This document shows positions 33,275 through 41,963 of a DNA stretch of 42,666 nucleotides, in pieces (position 1 is the first letter of the stretch; each line of letters starts with the position of its first letter). The notes beneath the pieces were generated by a model. It saw only the letters and a program-made list of their open reading frames with translations, was not told where the DNA came from and ran no database searches. The DNA comes from Desulfuromonas sp964536375 (lineage in GTDB: Bacteria; Desulfobacterota; Desulfuromonadia; Desulfuromonadales; Desulfuromonadaceae). Made by a program: the position numbers and the translations under genes. The stretch lies in assembly GCA_964536375.1 (NCBI GenBank), contig CAZHXF010000022.1, positions 1 through 42,666 of the forward strand, in the 5' to 3' direction.

Positions 33275-35683
33275 ATGACTGATCAGCCAGCTGTGGAGAT
33301 AGATGAGGACTTAGATCTTAAAGAATTGATGGAGAAAGATGCAAAAACTCACCGTTCACCAACTGGTGCGTGGAAATGGTTGGTTGCCTTGTTGGGTGCT
33401 TCAATGGTTCTGTTCTACCTGTACACAGCAGGTCTATCCGCCGTCGCGACGCAATATCATCGCGGTGTCTATGTTTTTGCTACCTATGTCCTCGTTTTTC
33501 TCCTTTATCCCGCAGGTCGCCAGCGAATGCAGATTGCTCTATCGCTGTTGATTAGCACTATTTTCACTGCAACGGTAGCGGTGGTCTTTTTTTATGACAA
33601 TACCGCAGCATTTCATCAACGCATTCATCAAATTTTTGATCAATATTCACTTCATGGTTTAAGTGCCGCGTTCTATTCTCTCATGCAGTTATGGCCGATG
33701 TTGATTGCCATCATTGTTCTGACTGCTGTGGTGCAAAAAACAGATGAAGCTCTCCGTACTCGTTGGGAAAATAATCCGGTATTGTCCGATATCCTCTATG
33801 CGATCACATCGGCTTTGGTGGTGTATTATTGGATCTCTGAATTCGAAAATTTAAATTATCGCGCTGGCGCAGAAAATGAACTTGATGCACTGGTTTCAGT
33901 TGTGGGAATTCTACTTTCGCTAGAAGTGTGCCGTCGTGTCCTTGGTTGGGCCATGACTTTTATTGGCATTGCCATGCTCGTTTATGGTTATTTTGGTCCA
34001 CTTTTTCCTGAGGTGATTGCCCATCGCGGTTTTGGTTTCGAGCGCTTATGTACCTTTTTATTTTTAACGCCAAACGGTGTGTTTGGGGTTATGGCTAATG
34101 TTTTAGCAACTTATGTAATTTTATTTATATTTTTTGGCGCTTTTTTACATAAATCAGGTGCTGGAAAGTTTTTTATTGATTTACCGCTGGCTATTGCAGG
34201 TAATTCAACGGGTGGTCCAGCTAAAGTTGCCGTAATGGCCTCGGCATTATTTGGTTCCGTTTCAGGTTCAGCCATTGCTAACACTGTATCGACGGGTGCC
34301 TTCACGATTCCACTCATGAAGCGAGCAGGATTCAAGCCACACGTCGCAGGGGCCATTGAGCCAGCGGCTTCAATCGGTGGCATGTTTTTACCACCGATAA
34401 TGGGAGCTGGTGGTTTTTTAATGGCAGAACTGACCAACACTTCCTATTCAACTATCATGATGATTGCGGTGTTCCCCGCATTGCTCTATTTCTTCTCTGT
34501 TTTCTGTATGATCCATTTTGAAGCAAAAAAGAATGGTTTGCATGGTGTTGAAGGGGAAGAATATGAAAACTGGAAAATTGTATTAAAACGCGAATGGTAT
34601 TTCGCCTCCCCCTTAGTCATTATAACCGTACTGATGATACTAGGTCGGTCCCCTGGCTTCTCTGCTTTTTGGGCTACGATCTCTTGCGTAGTCATAAGTT
34701 GGTTTCGTAAAGAGACGCGGATGGGGATCAAAGAGACATGGGAAGCGATTCTAACGGGTGCTAACAACACCCTTATCATTGGGGCAACACTTGGAGTTAT
34801 TGGTATTATTGTTGGCACCATTGCCCTCACGGGTGTTGGGCTAAAGTTCTCAGATATTATTATTTCGTTAGCACAAGGCAATTTGTTGGCAGCAGTATTT
34901 CTTGTGGCGTTAGCGTCACTGGTGTTGGGGATGGGAGTCCCTGTCACTGCCGCTTATTTAATCACGGCCGTCCTGGCAGTTCCACCTTTGGTTGAGATGG
35001 GTGTTCCTGTATTAGCGGCTCATATGATTGTCTATTGGTTCAGTCAAGACTCAAATATTACCCCCCCTGTATGTGTCGCCGCTTACGCCGGGGCTGCTAT
35101 TGCCGGAGCTGATCCGTGGAAAACGGGGTGGACATCTTTTAAGTTTGCGAAATTATTGTATGTTATGCCAATATTGTTCGCTTTTACTCCCGCAATTTTG
35201 TTTCAGGGTCAACCGTCAGATATTACTATGGGACCACTACCTGACGAGGCTTTCTTTGCCGATGTTACGCGGGTAGATGTTCGTGTGGGTGATCAATTTT
35301 CTGTTGGTGATACCTTGTTTGAATTGAAAACTGAATCGGGTACTCACCAGTTTATATCAGAAAAAAAGGGTGTGATCGACACCGTTAATGTCACCGTTGG
35401 CGGTATGCTCGAAGCGGGGGATCCTGTCTTGTCGGCAGAAATTCCAGTGACGGGATTTGGCATATTCTCTAGTATGTTTTCTGCTTTTCTTGGAACGATC
35501 GCCTTTTCATCGCTAACCATGATGTACTGGATTAGAAAAACCACTGTCCTCGAATGGTTGTTGTTAGCTATGGCGACGCTGTTGCTGTACTGGCCAACTT
35601 TTATAACCGATGCAACAGGTATGTGTATTGTTGGATTAGTTTGGTTTTTACAACGTAATAAAAATACCAAAGAGGGGTTGTGA
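33275..35683 (+). CDS. Fused TRAP transporter permease with a C-terminal lipoyl-like segment
   Basis: An 802-residue integral membrane protein fusing the small (DctQ-like) and large (DctM-like) TRAP permease parts, as in TAXI systems. After an acidic N-terminus come many membrane spans from about residue 35 to 645. Signature blocks are MASALFGSVSGSAIANTVST, EPAASIGGMFLPPIMGAGG and LGMGVPVTAAYLITAVL. Residues about 665-725 (VRVGDQFSVGDTLFEL..., GVIDTVNVTVGGMLEAGDPVL) resemble a biotinyl/lipoyl beta-barrel, but the usual acceptor lysine turn reads ESGTH. Two or three further spans follow, so this part would sit in a loop; it may correspond to the DUF3394 region known from some TRAP permeases. 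The start is ATG 33275, with GGAG (33265-33268) six bases upstream. No third gene is present. Confidence 0.88.
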   Translation: MTDQPAVEIDEDLDLKELMEKDAKTHRSPTGAWKWLVALLGASMVLFYLYTAGLSAVATQYHRGVYVFATYVLVFLLYPAGRQRMQIALSLLISTIFTATVAVVFFYDNTAAFHQRIHQIFDQYSLHGLSAAFYSLMQLWPMLIAIIVLTAVVQKTDEALRTRWENNPVLSDILYAITSALVVYYWISEFENLNYRAGAENELDALVSVVGILLSLEVCRRVLGWAMTFIGIAMLVYGYFGPLFPEVIAHRGFGFERLCTFLFLTPNGVFGVMANVLATYVILFIFFGAFLHKSGAGKFFIDLPLAIAGNSTGGPAKVAVMASALFGSVSGSAIANTVSTGAFTIPLMKRAGFKPHVAGAIEPAASIGGMFLPPIMGAGGFLMAELTNTSYSTIMMIAVFPALLYFFSVFCMIHFEAKKNGLHGVEGEEYENWKIVLKREWYFASPLVIITVLMILGRSPGFSAFWATISCVVISWFRKETRMGIKETWEAILTGANNTLIIGATLGVIGIIVGTIALTGVGLKFSDIIISLAQGNLLAAVFLVALASLVLGMGVPVTAAYLITAVLAVPPLVEMGVPVLAAHMIVYWFSQDSNITPPVCVAAYAGAAIAGADPWKTGWTSFKFAKLLYVMPILFAFTPAILFQGQPSDITMGPLPDEAFFADVTRVDVRVGDQFSVGDTLFELKTESGTHQFISEKKGVIDTVNVTVGGMLEAGDPVLSAEIPVTGFGIFSSMFSAFLGTIAFSSLTMMYWIRKTTVLEWLLLAMATLLLYWPTFITDATGMCIVGLVWFLQRNKNTKEGL

Positions 35684-35686
35684 TCG

Positions 35687-35710
35687 ACACAAGTTGATCC
35701 ACACAAGTTG
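35687..35710 (+). repeat. Short direct repeat ACACAAGTTG after the TRAP operon
   Basis: ACACAAGTTG occurs at 35687-35696 and again at 35701-35710, directly after the permease stop. It may mark an insertion boundary or be incidental. Confidence 0.3.
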
Positions 35711-35736
35711 TGCAACCAACGATCCTCCTGAAACAG

Positions 35737-35892
35737 GCATGGTTTAATCTGATTAATACTAATCTTGTGCTATTGCCACAAAGGTCGTCACTCTCGTGCA
35801 GGCGGGAGTCTAGGAAACCATGCAAAACCTCTGGATACCCGCTTTCGCGAGCATGACGAATGCAGGGAACAGAACCAGAGCGGAAGATTAGT
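35737..35892. repeat. Nested inverted-repeat (REP/MITE-like) element
   Basis: The 277-nt gap between the convergent TRAP and hsdR genes holds three nested inverted pairs. These are GCATGGTTT (35737-35745) with AAACCATGC (35815-35823), ACTAATCTT (35758-35766) with AAGATTAGT (35884-35892), and an imperfect 30-base pair starting TCGTCA (35785-35814) and ending TGACGA (35828-35859). The last resembles the common proteobacterial GCGGGAATCCAG-type dispersed palindromes. It could also end both transcripts. No coding sequence is seen here. Confidence 0.6.
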
Positions 35893-35960
35893 GCTACTCG
35901 GGTGGTTTAATAAATGAAGGTCTAACCCCCAAACAGGGAAGCCACAGGGGTCGTTTTATC

Positions 35961-38288
35961 TCAGCGCGCGTATAAGTGGTGCTGAAATCCAACAAAGGTC
36001 TCTCTGATCATCTGTGCCCCACCGAGTTGTTGTGCGGCGTCGTAGGCATTACCGTATTTTAGCTCCAGCAATCCACCCAGTTTGGTCACATCTAGTTCGC
36101 CGACACCCTCTTTTACATACTCTCCCAGCACAAATTCTAGAAATGCCTGTTGCTTGTCGGCATAGCGCGTGAGGATTTGCCTCTGGTGGTTGGCAACGCG
36201 CTCTACGCGACTAATCGGTGGCAGGGCAAAAGAAATATGCGCCAGCACATCAAACACATCGCTGTTCTCAGCCTCAATCATTATCTTGGCTTCGTCCAGT
36301 TGCTCGATACCAAAACCCTTTTCGGCTAAGCCATCCAGCAATGCTTTGCGGGTATCCGGTTGCCCCCACAGGGTGCGCAACTCATCCTCATTTTTGAACA
36401 GGGTCGGCAACTCTCCATACAATTGCTCAATGAACTGAGCCGCAGACATGGGTGCACCGTCAGGGCTCCAGAAGCTTGTTGCCATCATGTGTTGAATCGT
36501 CCGTTCTTTACCGTCAGCCAAAGTGATTTTTATTTTCTCCCGGCGCGGCGTGTTCGCCTCATCAGCAGTTGTCTCTGGTTGATAATCAGCGGTAGCTTCG
36601 CTAACTTTAGGCTCAGTGCCCGGCTGCGGCTCTTCCGCTTCACCGTCCCATTCTGGATCGCTGAAATGGTGATAGGCTTTTACGAAATCGTAGACGGTGA
36701 AATAGTCCTTGCCGTCAAACAGGCGGGTGCCACGACCGATAATCTGCTTGAACTCGATCATCGAATTGACTGGGCGCATTAGCACGATATTGCGAATATT
36801 GCGCGCATCAACCCCGGTGGATAGTTTTTGCGAGGTGGTTAGAATAGTGGGGATGCTTTTTTCGTTATCCTGAAAAGTGCGTAGCCAGCGCTCGCCCTCC
36901 GCACCGTCGCGGGCTGTTACCCGAATACAATAGTTCGTATCGCTGCTGGTCGTCTTCTGATTGATCAGATCCCGTACCGCTGCGGCATGATCCTGTGTGG
37001 CGCAAAACACCAAGGTCTTCTGGTTCTGATCAATCATCTCCATGAACAGTTTGACCCGGTAGGCTTCACGCGCCTTGATCTCGATTATCCTGTTGAAGTC
37101 GTCCTCGCCGTAGCGCTTTCCCGCCTCGATCTCCCCTTCGATAATATTGTCGTCCGCGGTGTAGACGTAATCATCCAGCGTGGTGGCGATCTGCTTCACC
37201 TTAAACGGAGTCAGAAACCCGTCGTTAATTCCCTCCTTGAGCGAGTAGATATACACCGGCTCACCAAAGTAACGGTAGGTATCGGTATTGCCCTGGCGCT
37301 TGGGAGTTGCTGTCAGCCCCAGTTGTACCGCAGGCGAGAAATACTCCATGATGGCGCGCCAGTTGCTCTCGTCATTAGCGCCGCCACGGTGACATTCGTC
37401 GATGATGATAAAGTCGAAAAAGTCGGGTGGATAATTTCCAAAGCTGGGGGCGGGATTTCCTTCAGAGTCGTGTCCCGCCATAAAGGTCTGGAAGATGGTA
37501 AAGAACACGCTGCCGTTTTTTGGCACCATCCCTTTTTTACGGATGATTTCCGGATCAATGCGTACCAGCGCATCTTCGGGGAAAGCGGAGAAAGCGTTGT
37601 AAGCTTGATCGGCGAGAATATTGCGGTCGGCTAGAAACAGGATGCGTGGTCGCCGCCGTCTTTTATCGCTTAATCCCGCGCGGCCCAGCGTCCAGCGGCT
37701 GTGAAACAATTTCCACGCCAGTTGAAAAGCAATAAAAGTTTTTCCGGTGCCGGTAGCTAGTGTCAGCAAAATGCGCGGTTCGCCTGCGGCAATTGCCTCC
37801 AGCGCTTTGTCGATAGCGTTGTGCTGGTAATAGCGTGCCTGCCAGGTGCCGCCCTTATCCTCAAACGGCACAGCGGCAAATCGGTTGCGCCATACGTTCT
37901 CTTCGGCATAGGTCTGTGCCCAGAGTTCATCAGGGTTGGGATAGTGGTCTACATACCCTTCTGTGCCGGTCTCCATGTCGATCTGGTAGATGCCGTCGCC
38001 GTTGGTCGAATAGGTGAAGCGGGTCTGCAACTTTTCCGCGTAGCGTTTCGCCTGTGCTACCCCTTCGGTATCGGGCAGGTCACGCCGTTTGGCTTCGATA
38101 ACAGCCAGCTTTTGCCCGCGATAGCTCAGCACATAATCGGCAATGTCCTGCTTCGAGCGCTTGCCCGCACCCTGCAATCGCCCCAACGTGATTACTTCAC
38201 GGCGCACACGGCTGCCATCAACAACACCCCAGCCAGCGGCTTTCAGGGTAGGGTCGATCAATTCTGCGCGGGTTTCGGCTTCGTTCAT
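35961..38288 (-). CDS. hsdR: Type I restriction enzyme, R subunit
   Basis: DNA translocase/nuclease subunit of a type I restriction system. The 775-residue protein has an N-terminal PD-(D/E)XK nuclease with D51 in DIADYVLSYRGQKL and E65-A-K67 in VIEAKR. The SF2 helicase part has Walker A ATGTGKT (178-184), DECHRGG (near 298), LTATPKR, and GRGTRLFDG. An acidic Pro/Glu-rich linker (about 555-590) precedes the C-terminal domain. The overall layout resembles the EcoAI-type (family B) R subunits. ATG 38288 overlaps the stop of the upstream gene (ATGA), so translation is coupled. hsdS is four genes upstream, and hsdM is expected off the right edge. Confidence 0.93.
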   Translation of the reverse strand: MNEAETRAELIDPTLKAAGWGVVDGSRVRREVITLGRLQGAGKRSKQDIADYVLSYRGQKLAVIEAKRRDLPDTEGVAQAKRYAEKLQTRFTYSTNGDGIYQIDMETGTEGYVDHYPNPDELWAQTYAEENVWRNRFAAVPFEDKGGTWQARYYQHNAIDKALEAIAAGEPRILLTLATGTGKTFIAFQLAWKLFHSRWTLGRAGLSDKRRRRPRILFLADRNILADQAYNAFSAFPEDALVRIDPEIIRKKGMVPKNGSVFFTIFQTFMAGHDSEGNPAPSFGNYPPDFFDFIIIDECHRGGANDESNWRAIMEYFSPAVQLGLTATPKRQGNTDTYRYFGEPVYIYSLKEGINDGFLTPFKVKQIATTLDDYVYTADDNIIEGEIEAGKRYGEDDFNRIIEIKAREAYRVKLFMEMIDQNQKTLVFCATQDHAAAVRDLINQKTTSSDTNYCIRVTARDGAEGERWLRTFQDNEKSIPTILTTSQKLSTGVDARNIRNIVLMRPVNSMIEFKQIIGRGTRLFDGKDYFTVYDFVKAYHHFSDPEWDGEAEEPQPGTEPKVSEATADYQPETTADEANTPRREKIKITLADGKERTIQHMMATSFWSPDGAPMSAAQFIEQLYGELPTLFKNEDELRTLWGQPDTRKALLDGLAEKGFGIEQLDEAKIMIEAENSDVFDVLAHISFALPPISRVERVANHQRQILTRYADKQQAFLEFVLGEYVKEGVGELDVTKLGGLLELKYGNAYDAAQQLGGAQMIRETFVGFQHHLYAR

Positions 38289-39882
38289 TCGATGACCTCC
38301 CAGTGACCACCCTTTTTCGGACCAATTCGTTTAAGGTGACCCGCTTTTTTGAGGTTGGCTATCTGCATTTCAACAGCACGAAGAGTTAATTCAAGATCCT
38401 TAGCAATCTGCGAGGCGCTGATATTATTATCCTGCTTTATCAGTGTCAGCACCTTCGTTGACGTTTTTTCCGAAGGGTTATCAGTTTCTACCGAAGGGTT
38501 ATCAGTTTNNNNNNNNNNNNNNNNNNNNNNNNNNNNNNNNNNNNNNNNNNNNNNNNNNNNNNNNNNNNNNNNNNNNNNNNNNNNNNNNNNNNNNNNNNNN
38601 NNNNNNNNTTCGTTGACGTTTTTTCCGAAGGGTTATCAGTTTCTACCGAAGGGTTATCAGTTTCTACCGAAGATTTATCAGTTTCTACCGAAGATTTATC
38701 TACCTCAGCCAATTCCGAGAGGGGCAAGATAAAACGGAAGATATCCGCTTCCAGCAATTCCGGGTTTTGTCCCCCATACGCGCGGCAGTATTTAAACATC
38801 TTACGTACCCCAGAACCTAGCTCATCGGCGCGGCCAATCTCTTTGAAAAAGCGGGCAATCACCGGATTCTTGGGAAAGGGTGAAAAGTTGTCCGGCTGGA
38901 TGAGACCCTGTCCGTGCGGTCGGTTGCTATTCTCTGCCATCACTCGTTGCGTTTCAATCACCAACTTAGCTGGAAAAGCGTTCAGGTATTCACGGTGGAT
39001 CAGCATATTCGCGGCTACCTCACGGAAAATATGATCGCGAATGCTGATGCGCTGATCCCCTTCCTGGTAAAAAATGTCGGGAAGATGCTTGGCGACAAAC
39101 GCCATCAAGCGATCATAACTCTCAATCAGGTTGGTACGAATATCGTCACGGTCATCATAACGATCCAGATTTTTACGCCGTAAAATAGCATCCGTACGAT
39201 GGTGCGGTAGCACCGACAGCAGGACATTATCCTTAGCCAGCAACAGAACCGCCGCCAAGGTGAATCCCTCTTTGTCTGTCTGGAAATCTCGCTGATAGAG
39301 CTGGGCACTTTTCAACATCTCCAAATCACCCATCTCTTGCCATGGGTGATCGGGACGCTGAATCACCGCTAACTTTCTGGCGCGGGCAATCAGATCCGTG
39401 CGTAAATCGCTCAATTTCACATAGGGGAAAACACGATTTTCCGAATAGGTAGTCTGTTTGCGCTGATACAGAGCCGATACCAGATGGGTGTTGTCGGTTA
39501 TGTTGAAATCACCATCCTCGTTGCGGTCTATAATCTTGCCGTTGCAGCGGTGTACCTGAGAACTTTCCGGCACGTACACATGCAGTACCGTTTTGCCGTC
39601 AATGGCAATGTCTTCAATGTTCAGGTAAAAAGTAGGATTGATTTTTTGCGGGCTGTTAAGGGTAGAAACGAAGTCTTTTTTAAGCTGATCCACAACAGCA
39701 GGGTTAACTCCGGTCACGGTGCCGTTATCGGTAATTCCCAGCAACAGATCACCGCCACAGCGATTGAGAAAGGCGCAGACACTTTCGTACACATCGCGAT
39801 TAAGGGCAGCACGGCAGGTTTTGAACTCCACCTGCAACCCTTCGCCAGCGGTTATTAATTTCTGTATGCGTGCTTCGTTCAT
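38285..39882 (-). CDS. Schlafen-AlbA_2 / HATPase ATP-binding regulator (spans an assembly gap)
   Basis: Putative transcriptional regulator with an AlbA_2 (Schlafen) domain at about 8-120 (GEGLQVEFK, then FLNRCGGDLLLGITDNGTV). A central HATPase_c_4-type region follows, with FREVAANMLIHREY near 285-298 and GRADELGSGVRKMFKYC. The C-terminal part has a seven-residue tandem repeat (SVETDNP/SVETDKS) and a winged helix (ISASQIAKDLELTLRAVEMQIANLKKAGHL, then GGHWEV). ATG 39882 follows AGGGGA. The 100-N gap (38509-38608) has the same 55 bases on each side; removing one copy plus the Ns leaves 1443 nt, one open frame of 480 residues. Such genes often accompany type I restriction systems; the exact role is unclear. 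It overlaps hsdR by 4 nt. Confidence 0.82.
38509..38608. other. Assembly gap of 100 N, probably spurious
   Basis: Exactly 100 Ns, the conventional filler for an unknown gap. The 55 bases before it (38454-38508) and the 55 after it (38609-38663) are identical. This suggests two contigs that overlap by one k-mer length and were scaffolded without merging, so probably no bases are missing. Confidence 0.8.
38625..38702 (-). repeat. 21-bp in-frame tandem repeat
   Basis: Nearly four units of 21 nt (38625-38645, 38646-38666, 38667-38687, 38688-38702 partial), with GGGTT or GATTT variants. Two of the units recur left of the gap. On the minus strand they encode the heptapeptide linker SVETDNP/SVETDKS of the AlbA-type protein. 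The repeat explains why the assembler stopped here. Confidence 0.85.
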
Positions 39883-39935
39883 GGTTTCCCCTATCGCAAT
39901 CAAAAAACACATAAATCAGTATGCAATCAAAATAC

Positions 39936-39965
39936 AACATAAAAATAGAAAGTGTCGTTTTTCAA
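39936..39965 (-). promoter_or_regulatory. Candidate promoter of the AlbA-hsdR unit
   Basis: On the minus strand, TTGAAA (39965-39960) and TATGTT (39941-39936) are 18 nt apart and 54 nt before the start codon. The 208-nt gap upstream of this gene is AT-rich, unlike the overlapping genes before it. It could let hsdR be expressed separately from hsdS. Confidence 0.4.
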
Positions 39966-40027
39966 GTTAAACAAAAAGGTACTGAAATCACAAGTGATTA
40001 AAGGTTTTGTATGGTAGCGGAGCAAGT

Positions 40028-40043
40028 AAAAAGTGGACTTTTT
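40028..40043. promoter_or_regulatory. Perfect palindrome AAAAAGT-GG-ACTTTTT
   Basis: A 7-bp inverted repeat with only two bases between arms, so more likely a protein-binding site than a hairpin. It lies 48 nt past the Bro-N gene stop and upstream of the candidate promoter. It could be an operator for the AlbA-hsdR unit. Confidence 0.3.
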
Positions 40044-40090
40044 ATGATCATGGTTAATAGGTAATTTTTCTAGAAAATCTGTGATCCGGT

Positions 40091-40930
40091 CTACTCCTCA
40101 ACCTTCTGCATTCTTTTCCCCGGCGGCAGAAAATTCTCACCTGAAACCACGTTTTTACCCGTTTGGGACTCTAATGCCTGCCGTGCCTGCTTAGCAATGG
40201 TTCCGCCCGTGGTGGCAGCCTGTTTGTTTTCGCTCAGCCCAGTGGCATCATCGGTCTCGGCAATTTGCCGCGTCGACAATTCGGCCAGTGCGGTAAAAAT
40301 CAACTCCGCTTCATTCATATGGTCACGCAAGTTTTGGCTGTGCAAACTTTTCAGAGCTTTATGCCCCTTAACGCTCACCCCAGACCACTCCTGATGAATG
40401 ATATTGGTCAGTATCGCGAATTCCTCACCTTGCGTGATGTCATGATCCGCCCAGTAATCGGTCAACTTGTTGCGGGTCTCTTGACCCGTCATCCGCTGTT
40501 GAATCCATTTATCACTGCGTCCGTGTTGCTGCCATGTTTCGCGGGCGCGATCGAGAGACAATGCGGGGTCGGCTATCTCTTGCATGCGCTCAAAGCCAAC
40601 CTTGGCCAACCACAGTTTGATCGGTTCTGCTTTGGGGCTGGGGACAGATTGAACTAAGCGCAGCAAGGTTTCAGCAGTGGCGACATCGGTCAAGCGTTGC
40701 TTTCCGTCTTGCGCCGTCATTTTCAACTGGTGACAACTTGTCACCAGTTGACTTCCCTCTTTAGCCAACCGTTCTTTCAGTTTGTTCCAGTATTTGCGCG
40801 CCGTTTGATAATCAGCTTGTTGTGTCAGAACCTGAATGATGTCGATAACGGAAAACCACCAGATTTCGGTTTTTTCGTCGTAAATGCGGCGGATGGCGTG
40901 ATCTTCAAAGAAAGCGGGTTTATTTTTCAT
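40091..40930 (-). CDS. Bro-N domain (DinD-like) protein
   Basis: A 279-residue protein. The N-terminal part (AIRRIYDEKTEIWWFSVIDIIQVLT, then ARKYWNKLKERLAKEG) is a Bro-N/antirepressor-type domain, with the TDVATAETLLRLVQSVPSPKAEPIKLWLAK block following. The C-terminal half (about 130-250) has the GEEFAILTNIIHQEWSGVSVKGHKALK and NLRDHMNEAELIFTALAE patterns found in DinD-like proteins. Bro-N domains occur in phage antirepressors and bind DNA; DinD in E. coli is a DNA-damage-induced RecA-filament modulator. The start is ATG 40930, after GAGG; an earlier in-frame start at 40957 lies within the upstream gene. It overlaps the nuclease gene by 11 nt. Function in this locus is unknown. Confidence 0.75.
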   Translation of the reverse strand: MKNKPAFFEDHAIRRIYDEKTEIWWFSVIDIIQVLTQQADYQTARKYWNKLKERLAKEGSQLVTSCHQLKMTAQDGKQRLTDVATAETLLRLVQSVPSPKAEPIKLWLAKVGFERMQEIADPALSLDRARETWQQHGRSDKWIQQRMTGQETRNKLTDYWADHDITQGEEFAILTNIIHQEWSGVSVKGHKALKSLHSQNLRDHMNEAELIFTALAELSTRQIAETDDATGLSENKQAATTGGTIAKQARQALESQTGKNVVSGENFLPPGKRMQKVEE

Positions 40931-41963
40931 GCAACTGCCTCTTCCTTGCCCGAGCAATTGATTGATTCAGCTTCGCCGCAAGAATCTCCTTGGAGGGTAA
41001 TGCTGTTAGGTATTCTGCGACATGGATACCGCTCTTATCCATCTCCAATAGTTCAATCTGTTCCTCTTTTTTACCTGCACACAGGATAATCCCCAGCGGT
41101 GGCTGCTCATCGGCTTCCTGTTCGTACTTGGCTAACCAGCGCAAATAAAGCTCCATCTGGCTTTTGTGTTCGTGACGAAAATTCCCAATTTTCAGATCAA
41201 TGGCAATCAGGCGCTTGAGTTTGCGGTTGTAAAAAAGTAGATCGAGATAAAAGTCATCGTCATCAATCTGCAACCGTTTCTGGCGTGCGACAAAGGTGAA
41301 ACCAGCCCCCAACTCCAATAGGAATTGTTCCATCTCACGCAAAATGGCATCTTCTAGATCTTTTTCCAGATAACGATCATTAAGATTAAGAAAATCGAGA
41401 ACGTAGGGATCTTTTAACAGCATATCCGGTGAGACTTGCTGATCGCTGCGTAGTTCGGCTAGGTCGTGCGCAATGACTTCATCGGGCTTGCGGCTCAGCG
41501 CCGTGCGCTCAAACAACATGGAATTGATCCGTTCGTTTAATTGGCGCACACTCCAGCGTTCAACCCGTGCTATTTCGATATAAAAGTCCCGTTTTAATGT
41601 GTCGGCGATATACATCAACTGGCGTAGGTGTGACCAACTCAATTCGGAACACAGTGTGTGCACAATGTTTTGATTCGGAAATTCTTCAACAAATTGAAGG
41701 CAATAGCGTAATTGCCGCTCGCTCCAGCCCTTGCCATACTCTGTAGTTAGCTGTTGTGACAACCCAGCGATGATCTGTTTTCCATATTCAGCGCGTTCAC
41801 CTTGCAACACCTCCTGTTGAATCCGCTGCCCCACTTGCCAGTAAAGCAGACTGATCTCGGCGTTTACCGCCGTGGCTGCGCGTTGTTTCGCGGCATCAAT
41901 CAACTGGCGGATTTCATGAACTAACGGGGTTTGTTGGTTCTGGGATGGGGAATGATCAGACAT
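40920..41963 (-). CDS. DUF1016 / YhcG-type PD-(D/E)XK nuclease
   Basis: A 347-residue protein with an N-terminal DUF1016 region (ISLLYWQVGQRIQQE, GKGWSERQLRYCLQFVEEFP, LSWSHLRQLMYI) of winged-helix type. The C-terminal nuclease has D241 in LDLLFYNRKL and D256-L-K258 in AIDLKIG, the expected catalytic D...(D/E)XK, with KSQMELYLRWL after it. YhcG-like proteins are common in mobile and defence loci. AGGGAG precedes ATG 41963. It overlaps hsdS by 8 nt upstream and the Bro-N gene by 11 nt downstream, so it is part of the restriction operon. Its target is not known. Confidence 0.88.
   Translation of the reverse strand: MSDHSPSQNQQTPLVHEIRQLIDAAKQRAATAVNAEISLLYWQVGQRIQQEVLQGERAEYGKQIIAGLSQQLTTEYGKGWSERQLRYCLQFVEEFPNQNIVHTLCSELSWSHLRQLMYIADTLKRDFYIEIARVERWSVRQLNERINSMLFERTALSRKPDEVIAHDLAELRSDQQVSPDMLLKDPYVLDFLNLNDRYLEKDLEDAILREMEQFLLELGAGFTFVARQKRLQIDDDDFYLDLLFYNRKLKRLIAIDLKIGNFRHEHKSQMELYLRWLAKYEQEADEQPPLGIILCAGKKEEQIELLEMDKSGIHVAEYLTALPSKEILAAKLNQSIARARKRQLHEK

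Noticed and set aside
36987..37634. 215-codon plus-strand open frame opposite hsdR
   Set aside because: It is fully antisense to the conserved helicase region of hsdR and has no ribosome site or family pattern.
38488..38508. Premature stop or frameshift in the AlbA-type gene at the gap
   Set aside because: The two flanks of the gap are the same 55 bases; merging them restores one frame with a proper winged-helix end.
38625..38702. CRISPR array
   Set aside because: The 21-bp units are back to back, with no spacers, and lie in frame within a coding region.
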